Assembly (NCBI GenBank): GCA_016718505.1
Contig: JADKDE010000002.1
Span: 744,001-808,000, forward strand
DNA length: 64,000 nt
Direction: 5' to 3'
From: Saprospiraceae bacterium
GTDB taxonomy: Bacteria > Bacteroidota > Bacteroidia > Chitinophagales > Saprospiraceae
Every line of letters starts with the position of its first letter. The stretch's first letter is position 1. Position numbers and translations under genes: made by a program. Shown here one piece after another: positions 17,583-26,167 of this stretch. The notes under the pieces were generated by a model. The model was not told where the DNA came from, did not search any database, and saw only the letters and a list, made by a program, of their open reading frames with translations.

Positions 17583-19850
17583 TTACGCCCCTACCGATTT
17601 GCGAATAATATTCAACGCACCTCCTGCTTTGAACCATTCAAATTGTTGCGCATTGTAGGAGTGATTCACCACGACTTTATCAATGGTACCATCGGCATGA
17701 TGCAAGACCAAAGTTAGTGGTTTTTCTGGTGAAAAGTCCATCAATCCAACGATGTCGATCGAATCATCTTGTCTGATTTTTTCATAATCAGATTTATCTG
17801 CAAATGTTAGTGCCAAAAGTCCTTGTTTTTTTAGGTTGGTCTCGTGGATTCTCGCAAAAGATTTTACGACAACAGCACGTACACCGAGGTGTCTCGGCTC
17901 CATGGCAGCATGCTCACGAGAAGATCCTTCTCCGTAATTTTCATCTCCTACCACGATGGTACCAATATTTGCTTTCTTGTACGCACGTTGAGTATTGGGA
18001 ACTGTACCATATTCTCCAGTCAATAAATTTACGACATTATCAGTTTTTTCATTAAAATAATTAACAGCCCCAATCAAAAGATTATTGGAAATATTGTCGA
18101 GATGTCCTCTGTATTTTAGCCAAGGACCAGCCATAGAAATATGATCTGTCGTACATTTACCCTTTGCTTTTATCAACAATCTCAACCCTTTCAAATCAGT
18201 TCCTTCCCATGCTGCAAAAGGATCTAACAATTGAAGTCGGTCGCTTGTAGAAGAGACGTTCACTACTACGCCGCTTCCATCAGCTGCAGGAGCTTGGAAT
18301 CCAGCATCCTCTACGTCAAATCCATTTCTAGGTAATTCATCCCCTGATGGAGGATCCAGCTTCACTTGTTCACCTTTATCGTTGGTCAAAGTATCCTTAA
18401 GTGGATTGAAAGTAAGGTCACCAGCGATAGCTAATGCAGTTACAATTTCCGGAGAACCTACGAAAGCAAAGGTATTGGGATTTCCATCGGCACGTTTAGC
18501 AAAATTCCTATTGAAAGAATGTACGATGGTATTTTTTTCTTGTTTATCAGCACCTACTCTCGCCCACATCCCTATACAAGGACCACAGGCATTGGCAAAT
18601 ACTTTGGCTCCGATTTTTTCAAATGAATCTAAAAATCCGTCTCTTTCAATCGTATATCGAATCAATTCAGATCCAGGCGTGATGGTAAATTCCGCTTTTG
18701 TGGTCAAGTTTTTGTCTGCCACTTGCTTTGCTAAAGATACCGCACGAGAAATATCTTCATACGATGAATTGGTACATGACCCAATCAAACCCACTTCTAT
18801 TTTTGTAGGCCAGCCATTGGCGGCAGCGGCTTCCTTCATTTTTGAGATAGGCGTGGCTAGATCTGGAGTAAAAGGCCCATTCAAATGCGGCTCTAGCTCT
18901 GAAAGATTAATTTCAATGATTTGATCAAAATATTTCTCTGGATTTGCATAGACTTCTGGATCAGCGGTAAGATGATGTTTTACCTTATTGGCCAAATCTG
19001 CAACGTCAGCTCTATCCGTAGCTCTTAGATATCGCTCCATACTTTCATCATAGCCAAAAGTAGAAGTTGTAGCACCTATTTCAGCCCCCATATTGCATAT
19101 CGTTCCCTTACCAGTGCAAGAGATGGACTCAGCCCCTTCGCCAAAATACTCCACAATACATCCAGTACCTCCCTTTACGGTCAATATACCTGCAACTTTG
19201 AGAATCACATCTTTTGGCGAGGTCCATCCATTTAATTTTCCTGTAAGTTTTATACCAATCAACTTTGGAAATTTCAATTCCCAGGCGAGCCCAGCCATCA
19301 CGTCACAGGCATCCGCCCCTCCGACTCCGATGGCCACCATACCAAGGCCTCCAGCATTTACAGTATGAGAATCCGTACCTATCATCATTCCTCCAGGAAA
19401 TGCATAATTCTCGAGGACTATTTGGTGTATGATTCCAGCACCAGGCTTCCAGAATCCGATGCCATATTTATTAGAAACTGATGCTAAAAAGTCATAAACT
19501 TCTTTATTTTCAATATTGGCTTTATCCAAATCTATATGGCTCTCGATTTTTGCTGTAATTAAGTGATCACAGTGCACGGTAGAAGGCACAGCGACCTTTG
19601 GCCTACCTGCTTGCATAAATTGGAGCAAAGCCATCTGAGCTGTAGCATCCTGCATTGCTACTCTATCTGGTGCAAAATCCACGTACGAGTTTCCTCTTTC
19701 AAAATCCTGTAAGGCTTGATCAGAATGTAAATGTGAATAAAGAATTTTCTCGGTCAAAGTCAAAGCTCTACCCAAGCTCGCCTTGGCTACATTAAGTTTC
19801 TCTTCTAACGAATCGTAATGTGCCTTAATCATTTCAACATCAAAAGCCAT
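17583..19850 (-). CDS. acn: aconitate hydratase (mitochondrial-type aconitase)
   Basis: 755 residues, the normal length of the mitochondrial-like aconitase found in Bacteroidota. It converts citrate to isocitrate in the TCA cycle using a 4Fe-4S cluster. Cluster ligands are in SCTNSSYED and NACGPCIGMW. Other conserved parts are GTDSHTVNAGGLGM, GGTGCIVEYFGEGAESIS and, in the swivel domain, GDENYGEGSSREHAAMEPR. The ATG at 19850 is preceded by a promoter-like sequence at 19897-19928. It is followed by mlaE. Confidence 0.95.
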   Translation of the reverse strand: MAFDVEMIKAHYDSLEEKLNVAKASLGRALTLTEKILYSHLHSDQALQDFERGNSYVDFAPDRVAMQDATAQMALLQFMQAGRPKVAVPSTVHCDHLITAKIESHIDLDKANIENKEVYDFLASVSNKYGIGFWKPGAGIIHQIVLENYAFPGGMMIGTDSHTVNAGGLGMVAIGVGGADACDVMAGLAWELKFPKLIGIKLTGKLNGWTSPKDVILKVAGILTVKGGTGCIVEYFGEGAESISCTGKGTICNMGAEIGATTSTFGYDESMERYLRATDRADVADLANKVKHHLTADPEVYANPEKYFDQIIEINLSELEPHLNGPFTPDLATPISKMKEAAAANGWPTKIEVGLIGSCTNSSYEDISRAVSLAKQVADKNLTTKAEFTITPGSELIRYTIERDGFLDSFEKIGAKVFANACGPCIGMWARVGADKQEKNTIVHSFNRNFAKRADGNPNTFAFVGSPEIVTALAIAGDLTFNPLKDTLTNDKGEQVKLDPPSGDELPRNGFDVEDAGFQAPAADGSGVVVNVSSTSDRLQLLDPFAAWEGTDLKGLRLLIKAKGKCTTDHISMAGPWLKYRGHLDNISNNLLIGAVNYFNEKTDNVVNLLTGEYGTVPNTQRAYKKANIGTIVVGDENYGEGSSREHAAMEPRHLGVRAVVVKSFARIHETNLKKQGLLALTFADKSDYEKIRQDDSIDIVGLMDFSPEKPLTLVLHHADGTIDKVVVNHSYNAQQFEWFKAGGALNIIRKSVGA

Positions 19851-19896
19851 AAATTTCTTATTTATTTATTATTTTAATAATATCAAATTTGAAAAG

Positions 19897-19933
19897 CAAA
19901 TATACTGAAAAGGAGTGAAAAAATTAAACTCCT
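19897..19933 (-). promoter_or_regulatory. promoter of aconitase with internal inverted repeat
   Basis: On the minus strand TTTA (19925-19928), 20 nt, then TATATTTG (19897-19904). The spacer holds a 6-bp inverted repeat AGGAGT (19911-19916) and ACTCCT (19928-19933), eleven bases apart. This could bind a repressor across the promoter, or be chance. The leader to the ATG is about 40 nt. Confidence 0.5.
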
Positions 19934-20008
19934 TGCCAATCCCGAGTTTGTTATCGTTCTGAATAAAATTAAAACAAGCCATGAATCTATATGTTTGCAA
20001 ATGGTCAT

Positions 20009-20047
20009 AAAAAAAAAGCCTCAGTCGATTTTTAATTGACCAAGGCA
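20009..20047 (-). terminator. terminator after tRNA
   Basis: On the minus strand GCCTTGGTC ... GACTGAGGC (20038-20046 and 20018-20026) with a loop of 11 nt, followed by eight or more T. It starts 8 bases after the tRNA 3' end. Confidence 0.7.
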
Positions 20048-20054
20048 TTGAAAG

Positions 20055-20128
20055 TGGGCCCACTAGGACTTGAACCTAGGACCACCTGATTATGAGTCAG
20101 GTGCTCTAACCAGCTGAGCTATAGGCCC
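20055..20128 (-). tRNA. tRNA with CAU anticodon (elongator Met or Ile2)
   Basis: A 74-nt cloverleaf: acceptor GGGCCTA/TGGGCCC plus discriminator A, D arm GCTCAGCTGGTTAGAGC, anticodon stem CCTGA/TCAGG with loop CTCATAA (anticodon CAT at 20092-20094), and T arm CCTAG GTTCAAG TCCTAG-like. The CCA end is not encoded (CTTT follows). The loop CTCATAA occurs in both elongator tRNA-Met and lysidine-modified tRNA-Ile2, so I cannot decide between them by eye. Confidence 0.92.
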
Positions 20129-20227
20129 GTACAAATTGATTTTGTACTTTGGGACTGCAAAGATAAAATTTATCTTTTCTTATTTCAAATAAATTGTCAA
20201 ATTATTTATTGAATTCAAGAATTTTAA

Positions 20228-20341
20228 GGCGTGCCTCTCCCTCTTCTTTGGACGAGATTCGAGTAGGATTGAGATCTAGGAAATTTTTTAATTGCAAGAC
20301 TTCCGATGGCACCCTATGGGTTCGATCTAGTTGGAGGCATT
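20228..20341 (-). repeat. structured intergenic repeat, copy D (degenerate, inverted)
   Basis: Its minus-strand 3' part, ACTCGAATCTCGTCCAAAGA then AGAGGGAGAGGCACGCC, matches copy A and the ACACGCC end of copy F. The 5' part is diverged. GCCTC (20233-20237) and GAGGC (20334-20338) still form an end-to-end inverted repeat. Confidence 0.55.
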
Positions 20342-20692
20342 TTGGTTACTATTGTACCCACCACTTTTCAGACAACTAATTAGTAAAAAAAAAACTATTA
20401 TTTTCAAACTAAAAAAATCTAAAAAATGTAAGGAAAAAGGCGCAAAATGGCATCAGAATTTAAGTCTCACTATGGTCGAAGTCTGTGTCTTCGAGCTGAT
20501 TTATATATCCTTGCATTATCAGGCGATAATTGATACATAGATATCTTTGAAAAATAGGTCAACGCATATGGAATTACAAACTCCTGAAGTATTGTATGGT
20601 AGTTATAAACTGCGACGATCGGGATCGAAATTATGGCAATTATTCAAAGGTAAAATTTTCATTAATTGTAGGGAAAATAAATATGAATAAAA
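20342..20692 (+). other. AT-rich intergenic stretch without recognised gene
   Basis: About 350 bases between repeat copy D and the promoter at 20693. Short open frames here have no family resemblance, no convincing start context, and one runs into the repeat. I see no RNA gene or mobile element. Confidence 0.5.
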
Positions 20693-20723
20693 TTGATTTT
20701 AAACAGCTTTTGCATTAAATTTG
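20693..20723 (+). promoter_or_regulatory. Bacteroidota-type promoter for 20910-21611
   Basis: TTG (20693-20695), exactly 20 nt, then TAAATTTG (20716-20723). It predicts a long leader of about 140-180 nt before the coding region. Confidence 0.55.
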
Positions 20724-20909
20724 CTATATTGTCTATTTATGGAAACCTGAATTAATGAATAATAATAAACCCAAAAATCTAAATCTTTCTGGATTTAAAA
20801 ATTATTTTTTTTTACTATTTGAATAGTAATAATCATTCATTTCGGGTAATTCTAACAAGTAAATAAAATTATGACCCAATTAGAATTAAACCTTAAAGCA
20901 TACCGTAAC

Positions 20910-21611
20910 ATGCGATATCCATTATTGATAGCTACAATTTTCTTTTTACAATTTAATGCTCATGCCCAAAAAAGAATTTCTTACGGATTTGGAATTGATA
21001 TGAATTATCCCTATTTGGCCAAGGTTGACCAAGAAAATTTTAGTCGCATTGGACATTCTTGGCCAGGTTTTTACCAAAAAGACAAATTGGGTATTGGAGT
21101 TAAATTCCTTGCCTCAATGCCCATTTCAAGAAATATATCTTTAGGATCAGAATTTGGCATCACTTATTTTAGTAATGAGTTTTCTTTTGATTATACAGAT
21201 ATTACATTGCCTATTCAAGTTCATGAAGAACTAAATATTTCTTTATTCTATGTTAGAATACCAATAAAATTAACCTTTCATATCCCTTCGAACACTAAGT
21301 CAAATGTTTATTTTACTCTTGGTCTTGATAATAGGTTTCTGTGGTGGGGAATAGACAATTATAAAGATATAACTTATATAATTGGTGGATTTGAAACTAG
21401 TTATAAATTTTATATCCCTTCTCTTATTGCTTCTATTGGGTATAACTTTAATATGCCTGACGGTACTGTCATACAATTTGGAGTAAATTGCGGCTTTGAT
21501 CAGAAAAGTATCGTAGGAAAAGACAGAGGCACTTGGGGATTCTACGAAAATCTGTCTTCAGCATCCTATCAAAATTATGGAATATCCGTAAATTATTTTT
21601 TCACTAAATAG
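20910..21611 (+). CDS. exported outer-membrane beta-barrel-like protein
   Basis: 233 residues from ATG 20910; an in-frame ATG at 20871 would add 13 residues before the signal peptide. The 20910 start gives a clean signal peptide (MRYPLLIATIFFLQFNAHAQ). The mature part alternates hydrophobic and polar residues in short strands (LGSEFGITYFSNEF, FYVRIPIKLTFHIP, SLIASIGYNF), as in the small outer-membrane barrel proteins of Bacteroidota that resemble PorT or OmpA-like porins. It ends with a phenylalanine-rich strand (GISVNYFFTK). No enzyme motif is seen. It stands alone with its own promoter; function is unknown. Confidence 0.65.
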   Translation: MRYPLLIATIFFLQFNAHAQKRISYGFGIDMNYPYLAKVDQENFSRIGHSWPGFYQKDKLGIGVKFLASMPISRNISLGSEFGITYFSNEFSFDYTDITLPIQVHEELNISLFYVRIPIKLTFHIPSNTKSNVYFTLGLDNRFLWWGIDNYKDITYIIGGFETSYKFYIPSLIASIGYNFNMPDGTVIQFGVNCGFDQKSIVGKDRGTWGFYENLSSASYQNYGISVNYFFTK

Positions 21612-21731
21612 ATTTAGCTATTTTAATTTAAAGCCTAGTATAATATTGATTAGCAGTATATTATATATAAATATTAAAAAAATATATAAGTTGAATATAA
21701 GGTGTGAGTGAAGAGTAGGTGACATGTAATT

Positions 21732-22028
21732 TCACATAAAAACGTCTTCAATCTTTTTAAAACTATCATTTTGGTCAAATTTATGATGTTTTAATTCATG
21801 ATTATAAAACTTTTCTATAAATAGTTTTATGATATACATCACCTCAGATCTATTATCACTATTTGTTAACAATTCTTTGAAAAGGAAATTACTTAATTTT
21901 AATTTTTGATTTTTATATTGATTGACCATTAAATTTGATGTTGAATCCTTATGCAGATCTATCATATTATCAACTTTATTGATTTCCTCAATAAGATCTA
22001 AAATATCATATAGCTTACTATCCTTCAT
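21732..22028 (-). CDS. small hypothetical protein, partner of nucleotidyltransferase
   Basis: 98 residues, charged and helical (LYDILDLIEEINKVDNMID, VMYIIKLFIEKFYNHELKHH), with no signal peptide. It starts 10 bases after the stop of the nucleotidyltransferase-like gene on the same strand, so the two are co-transcribed. I do not recognise its family. The size, helical character and position suggest the partner protein of a two-gene module, possibly a HEPN-like or antitoxin-type protein, but the RxxxxH motif of HEPN RNases is not evident. Confidence 0.55.
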   Translation of the reverse strand: MKDSKLYDILDLIEEINKVDNMIDLHKDSTSNLMVNQYKNQKLKLSNFLFKELLTNSDNRSEVMYIIKLFIEKFYNHELKHHKFDQNDSFKKIEDVFM

Positions 22029-22038
22029 AATGCAGTAC

Positions 22039-22515
22039 TTAATATAAAATTTCTAAAAATCCTTTCGACAGCCTATTTCCACGGATTCTTCTAGTTTTTG
22101 TAAATCTATCCTTCCAATAAGCCATATCACTTATGGTCTTAAATCTATCTTTATGTCCTTCTGGAAACATTTCAATAATATAAGCATCAACACCGTATAT
22201 GGACTCGGAATTTGGATATTTAAAATTATCCAGTTTTGAACCTAATTTAGTGATGGTTTCAAAGTCCAAAAAAGTTATTAAATCTATATCACCAGGGTTA
22301 TTGATTTTAGTTACAAATGAGCCATTTATCCACTGGAGTAATACCTCTAAATTACATACTTTTTTAAAATCTTCATTATACTTTACAAATGATTCAAAAA
22401 TCTCTTTTCTTTTTATTGTCGGAATATTTGTGACAAACTCTTTTTCTAATTCTTCAATTGTTGAGTTGATTTTATTATCGGGAACTAACAATCCAGATTG
22501 ATTAAACATTAACAT
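22039..22515 (-). CDS. nucleotidyltransferase-like protein (DUF6932-like)
   Basis: 158 residues. The region WINGSFVTKINNPGDIDLI holds the nucleotidyltransferase signature Gly-Ser followed by Asp-x-Asp (GS...DID). The family resembles DUF6932 proteins that have the same GSFVT...DID core. The C-terminal part is basic (WKDRFTKTRRIRGNRLSKG). The ATG at 22515 or the one at 22509 could be used. With its downstream partner and own promoter it looks like a mobile two-gene cassette. An enzymatic role (nucleotide or AMP transfer) is inferred from the motif alone. Confidence 0.65.
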   Translation of the reverse strand: MLMFNQSGLLVPDNKINSTIEELEKEFVTNIPTIKRKEIFESFVKYNEDFKKVCNLEVLLQWINGSFVTKINNPGDIDLITFLDFETITKLGSKLDNFKYPNSESIYGVDAYIIEMFPEGHKDRFKTISDMAYWKDRFTKTRRIRGNRLSKGFLEILY

Positions 22516-22538
22516 AATTTAGATTTCTTAATTCTATC

Positions 22539-22570
22539 CAAATATACAAAAAAGTTATGGGTTGAGGCAA
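22539..22570 (-). promoter_or_regulatory. promoter of the nucleotidyltransferase pair
   Basis: On the minus strand TTG (22568-22570), 21 nt, then TATATTTG (22539-22546). The ATG at 22515 is about 24 bases downstream, giving a very short leader. Confidence 0.55.
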
Positions 22571-22641
22571 TCGACGGTTCATTTTCCAGCTATTTCTAAC
22601 TTCAAAATATTGTTGTTTATAAACTAGGACCTATTTTTTTG

Positions 22642-22649
22642 TATATTTG
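22642..22649 (+). promoter_or_regulatory. possible -7 element for the DinB-like gene
   Basis: TATATTTG matches TAnnTTTG; a weak TTTA lies 22 nt upstream. The distance to the ATG at 22768 is about 120 nt. Confidence 0.35.
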
Positions 22650-22767
22650 ATTAAGACTTAAGCATACAGACTAAGCCTTCTTTGTAAATCTACGGGACGA
22701 TGGTAAAAGGTATTTTAATGAAACAACAAGAATTTTCAAATGGCATAAAGTAAAAAAAAATTCACCA

Positions 22768-23236
22768 ATGAATAAAGATTTAGCCGATAGATTAAGAGAA
22801 GTTTTGCTTTGTGGAAAATGGATTGCGAACACCAATTTCAGATAAGATCACAAGTATCACTTGGGGACAAGCAATTCAAAGAGTTGGAAACTTGAACACC
22901 ATTGCGCTTTTAACTTTTCATATTAACTATTATTTGAAAGGAGTTTTGAATGTGTTTGAAGGTGGGAATCTTGAGATTAAGGACAAGTACAGTTTTGATA
23001 TGCCAGAAATTACTTGTGAAGCGGATTGGCTGAGCCTAGTTGACGAATTTTTAACCAACGCCGAGAATTATATCCTTCACGTTGAAAAAATGGATAACAC
23101 CCTTTTGAGTCAACCATTTGTGAAAGAAGAATACGGAACTTATTCGAGAAATATCGAAGCTCAGATTGAACATTCTTATTATCACTTAGGACAAGTGTCG
23201 TTGATAAAAAAAATGATATTGGAAAGCAATTGCTAA
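22768..23236 (+). CDS. DinB/DUF1572-like protein, frame broken
   Basis: The long part (from 22811) reads ITWGQAIQRVGNLNTIALLT, then HINYYLKGVLNVFEGG and a C-terminal EHSYYHLGQVSLIKKM. This is the four-helix DinB-like fold with conserved histidines, as in bacillithiol-transferase-like proteins. The natural start is ATG at 22768 (MNKDLADRLREVLL, then GKWIANTNF). The frame is lost at about 22835-22842, where TTCAGATAAG would need two more bases (FKDK) or one fewer. Restored, it has about 156 residues, the usual family size. The function is not known precisely. Confidence 0.7.
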
Positions 23237-23373
23237 GACATTTCAGAATTTTATAAGTTAATGTTCGATCCGAATTTTGCAGACAAATCAACAAAAAATA
23301 GTGCTCTAATTTCATCTTTTTGCTTAGATTTGATTACTCATTTATTCTTCAAAAGAAAAAAGTAACCAATATT

Positions 23374-24210
23374 ATGAAAAGAGAAATTGCAAAAGCCTTT
23401 CAAGGAATTCCAGCGGTACAAGATAGTGCGATGACTTTATTTCGTGCATTGCCAACCAATCAAATTGAGTCTTTAGGACCCTTTGTATTTGTCGATTTTT
23501 ATGAAACGAAAGGTACCAAAGGTATAGGTGATTCCCCTCATCCACATGCAGGCATTGAGGTCATTAGCTATTTATTGCAAGGTGAAAGCGTCCATAGGGA
23601 CAGTCTAGGTAATACCGATACGCTGACAGATGGAGATGCTCAATTTATCAAAGCTGGGCAAGGTATCATACATAAAGAAACCCCTCGAAGATCTAGGAAG
23701 GGACTTCAACTTTGGACCAGTTTACCACCAAAGCAAAAATTTGAAGAAGCTGAATACTACTCTTACAAGGCGAACACGATACCTACTTTCAAACTTGATG
23801 AAAACGAAATAAAAGTCATTGCAGGTGAAATCAGCGGTCATAAGGGCATTCTCCCAACGGCAAGGCCTACTGTATTGGTGCATATCCATTTTGAAAACTC
23901 AAACGAGATTAATTTGCCAATCGATGCAAATTGGGAACTGGGCGTTTATGTAATCAATGGTCAAGTCATGGTAGCCGAGAAAGGCCCGCTACAAATAGGC
24001 GATTTGGCATTGTTGACCGAGGGAGATGAAATAAAATTGCAAGCATTTGGTGATTTACCAGTAGATATTGTTTTGTTGGGTGGGGAGAAAATTGATTATC
24101 CATTGGTTTTCGATGGACCATTCGTGATGGACTCCAAAGAAAATTTGGCAATGGCCTATCAAAATTATAAAACAGGAAAAATGGGTTCTTTAGACGGTAT
24201 TCCATTTTAA
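23374..24210 (+). CDS. pirin family protein
   Basis: 278 residues from ATG 23374 (MKREIAKAFQGIPAV); the open frame extends 18 codons upstream without family similarity. It is a bicupin pirin: FVFVDFYETKG, then HPHAGIEVISYLLQGE and GQGIIHKETP carry the metal-binding His/Glu residues, and the C-terminal cupin contains ANWELGVYVINGQVMV. Pirins bind iron; some oxidise quercetin, others regulate metabolism. It lies 4 bases before an AraC-type regulator, so the two are co-transcribed. Confidence 0.85.
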   Translation: MKREIAKAFQGIPAVQDSAMTLFRALPTNQIESLGPFVFVDFYETKGTKGIGDSPHPHAGIEVISYLLQGESVHRDSLGNTDTLTDGDAQFIKAGQGIIHKETPRRSRKGLQLWTSLPPKQKFEEAEYYSYKANTIPTFKLDENEIKVIAGEISGHKGILPTARPTVLVHIHFENSNEINLPIDANWELGVYVINGQVMVAEKGPLQIGDLALLTEGDEIKLQAFGDLPVDIVLLGGEKIDYPLVFDGPFVMDSKENLAMAYQNYKTGKMGSLDGIPF

Positions 24211-24214
24211 AGGT

Positions 24215-25048
24215 ATGGTACTTCAAGAATATAAACCCAACCCTACATTATCGGAATATGTTCGAACCATCCGATTAATAAATTTCAGCTTTGCAGGGGT
24301 CGAAATTCTTCCTCCTAAATCGTATCCACCAAGACCAGAACATTGTTTAAGTTTTTATGTCAAGGGAGTTGAAAATGTTGAGTACCAAAAAAGCGGAGTG
24401 AAAAACGGAAATCTTTCAACGGTACTTTTTGGACAACAAACGGAGGTAACCAACAGATTCAACAGCAGTGATTTTTTGCTTATTCAAGTAGTGTTTACAC
24501 CAGGTGGGCTGTATAGACTTACGAATATTCCTTCGAATTGCCTTACGAATCAATACATTGACGCACAAACCATTTTTTCAAAAGAAATAAAATATGTCAA
24601 TGAGAAAATACTTGAATGCAAGTCTTACGTACAGATGATTGCCGTGGTAGAAAATTTTCTGCTTAAAGAAACAAAACGCAAATCATGCGAAATCCATCCT
24701 TTGGATACAGCTACGACAAAAATATTTAGTTCTGAGACAATTCCAAGTGTGGATGTCTTGGCAAAAGCGGCTTTTCAATCTACCCGAAACTTTGAACGAC
24801 ACTTTATGCAACGCATGGGCGTTTCGCCAAAATATTTTTTGAAAGTAGTGCGATTTGAGAATGCCTTTCGGATGAAAAATAAAAACCCAGTATTGGATTG
24901 GCTAAGTATTGCACTCAGTTGTGGCTATTACGACTACCAACATTTGGTAAAAGATTATAAAGATCTGACAGGGCTCACCCCGAACCAATTCCACGAAATA
25001 GAATCAAAAAGTCCTGAAAGGTTATTTGGACAAGCAGATACTTATTGA
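24215..25048 (+). CDS. AraC family transcriptional regulator
   Basis: 277 residues. The N-terminal part (about 1-150; YKPNPTLSEYVRTIRLINF, QVVFTPGGLYRL) resembles the sensor domain of AraC regulators annotated DUF6597. The C-terminal AraC helix-turn-helix spans about 185-265: VDVLAKAAFQSTRNFERHF, then MGVSPKYFLKVVRFENAF and LSCGYYDYQHLVKDYK. It follows pirin by 4 bases and precedes a cupin gene, so it may control this cluster. Confidence 0.85.
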   Translation: MVLQEYKPNPTLSEYVRTIRLINFSFAGVEILPPKSYPPRPEHCLSFYVKGVENVEYQKSGVKNGNLSTVLFGQQTEVTNRFNSSDFLLIQVVFTPGGLYRLTNIPSNCLTNQYIDAQTIFSKEIKYVNEKILECKSYVQMIAVVENFLLKETKRKSCEIHPLDTATTKIFSSETIPSVDVLAKAAFQSTRNFERHFMQRMGVSPKYFLKVVRFENAFRMKNKNPVLDWLSIALSCGYYDYQHLVKDYKDLTGLTPNQFHEIESKSPERLFGQADTY

Positions 25049-25123
25049 ATAATTGTCGGATTTTTACCACTACGGTATTTTATATTCATCTTTTCTTTGT
25101 ATTCAACTAAAAATATGATTATA

Positions 25124-25675
25124 ATGAAAAGAAGAAAATTTATTGCAACAACGGCAGTTTCAACACTAGCTATTGCATTGGGACAAAATCTATCTGCCAA
25201 AGAATCTAGGACGAACAAAGGCTTCGTAGTCAAAGCATCTGAAAGTCGATTTGGTGAAAAAACATTGCTATTTGGTAACAGCCCAAATGACATTAAAGTC
25301 TCACAAAAAGACACCAACGGCAAGCTTTCAATATTTGAATACATAGGCAATATCAAAGGTGGACCAGCATTGCACATTCATCCATATCAAGACGAAGTAT
25401 TTTTCATCGTGCATGGGGAATATCTCTTTCAAGTGGGCGAAGAAAAGCATAATTTGAAAGCAGGTGACACGATCTTCTTGCCCAGAGGAGTACCGCACGC
25501 ATTTGCACAACTTACCGAAACAGGAAAAATGTTTTTTCTATTTCAACCATCGGGAAAAATGGAAGATTTTTTCAGATTGATTGGTGATCCGACATTTAAG
25601 CCTACGCCCGAAGAAGGAGCAAAAATATCTCTCGAGTACGGCATGAAAATTGTTGGGCCTCCTTTACAATTTTAA
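25124..25675 (+). CDS. exported cupin domain protein
   Basis: 183 residues from ATG 25124 (MKRRKFIATTAVSTLAIALG). The KRRKF start followed by a hydrophobic stretch looks like a Tat or Sec signal. The cupin core is GPALHIHPYQDEVFFIVHGE with metal-binding His/Glu, then AGDTIFLPRGVPHAFAQL. Its C-terminal segment (FFLFQPSGKMEDFF) is usual for small single-domain cupins in Bacteroidota. The substrate is unknown. It lies 75 bases downstream of the AraC gene on the same strand. Confidence 0.8.
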   Translation: MKRRKFIATTAVSTLAIALGQNLSAKESRTNKGFVVKASESRFGEKTLLFGNSPNDIKVSQKDTNGKLSIFEYIGNIKGGPALHIHPYQDEVFFIVHGEYLFQVGEEKHNLKAGDTIFLPRGVPHAFAQLTETGKMFFLFQPSGKMEDFFRLIGDPTFKPTPEEGAKISLEYGMKIVGPPLQF

Positions 25676-25762
25676 TATTTCAGGCGAGAGAGGGGAGTGT
25701 GTAAGTAGAAAAGACAGACCTTCAACGATTTTGTAAGTACTAGATAATTGGATATAGAAATT

Positions 25763-25863
25763 TGGCGTCCCCACCTCTACGAGGCGGTCAGGTCGTCCGT
25801 GGGTTCCGTCTCGCCATGTCCAGTGGACATGGCGAGACCAAGCCACTACCACCCTTGACGCAT
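25763..25863 (-). repeat. structured intergenic repeat, copy E (inverted)
   Basis: Minus strand: TGCGTCAAGGGTGG start, GGTGGGGACGCC end. Terminal GCGTC pairs with GACGC (plus-strand 25765-25769 and 25857-25861). The apical arm is a perfect 14-bp stem GTCTCGCCATGTCC / GGACATGGCGAGAC (25808-25821 and 25825-25838) with a 3-nt loop. The core GACGGAACCCACG is identical to copy C. Confidence 0.75.
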
Positions 25864-26037
25864 TGCCAAGGTCAGAGCATTACTCATTTTGGAGGCAGAT
25901 GGTGGATTTATGATTCGCAGCCTGAAATTTTAAGGCAATCCAACGAGCTACTTAAAGGGTATTAATAAACTTAGTAATTCTGCGAAAGAAGACTTAATAA
26001 GGATTCATCAATATGGTGTTAATAAATTTGAATAAAC

Positions 26038-26068
26038 TTGATTTTTAAGCGAATTTATTTTATATTTG
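26038..26068 (+). promoter_or_regulatory. Bacteroidota-type promoter for lipoprotein 26168
   Basis: TTG (26038-26040), exactly 20 nt, then TATATTTG (26061-26068). The leader to the ATG at 26168 would be about 93 nt and includes a 7-codon open frame from 26084. Confidence 0.55.
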
Positions 26069-26167
26069 TTTCAAGATGCTATTATGAAAACCTGTAAAAA
26101 TGACTAAACCGATAAATCTTAAATGACAGCAAATACCTTAATAAAAAATTTATAAAACTTTGATATT

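Noticed and set aside
20055..20128. tRNA as an integration site of a mobile element
   Set aside because: There is no integrase gene nearby, and I found no direct repeat of the tRNA 3' end in the flanks.
20194..20540. Two small open frames (61 and 69 codons)
   Set aside because: They overlap the degenerate repeat copy D, have no start signal and match no family.
25762..25965. 67-codon plus-strand open frame over repeat copy E
   Set aside because: It is made of the hairpin repeat and continues into noncoding sequence; no family character.
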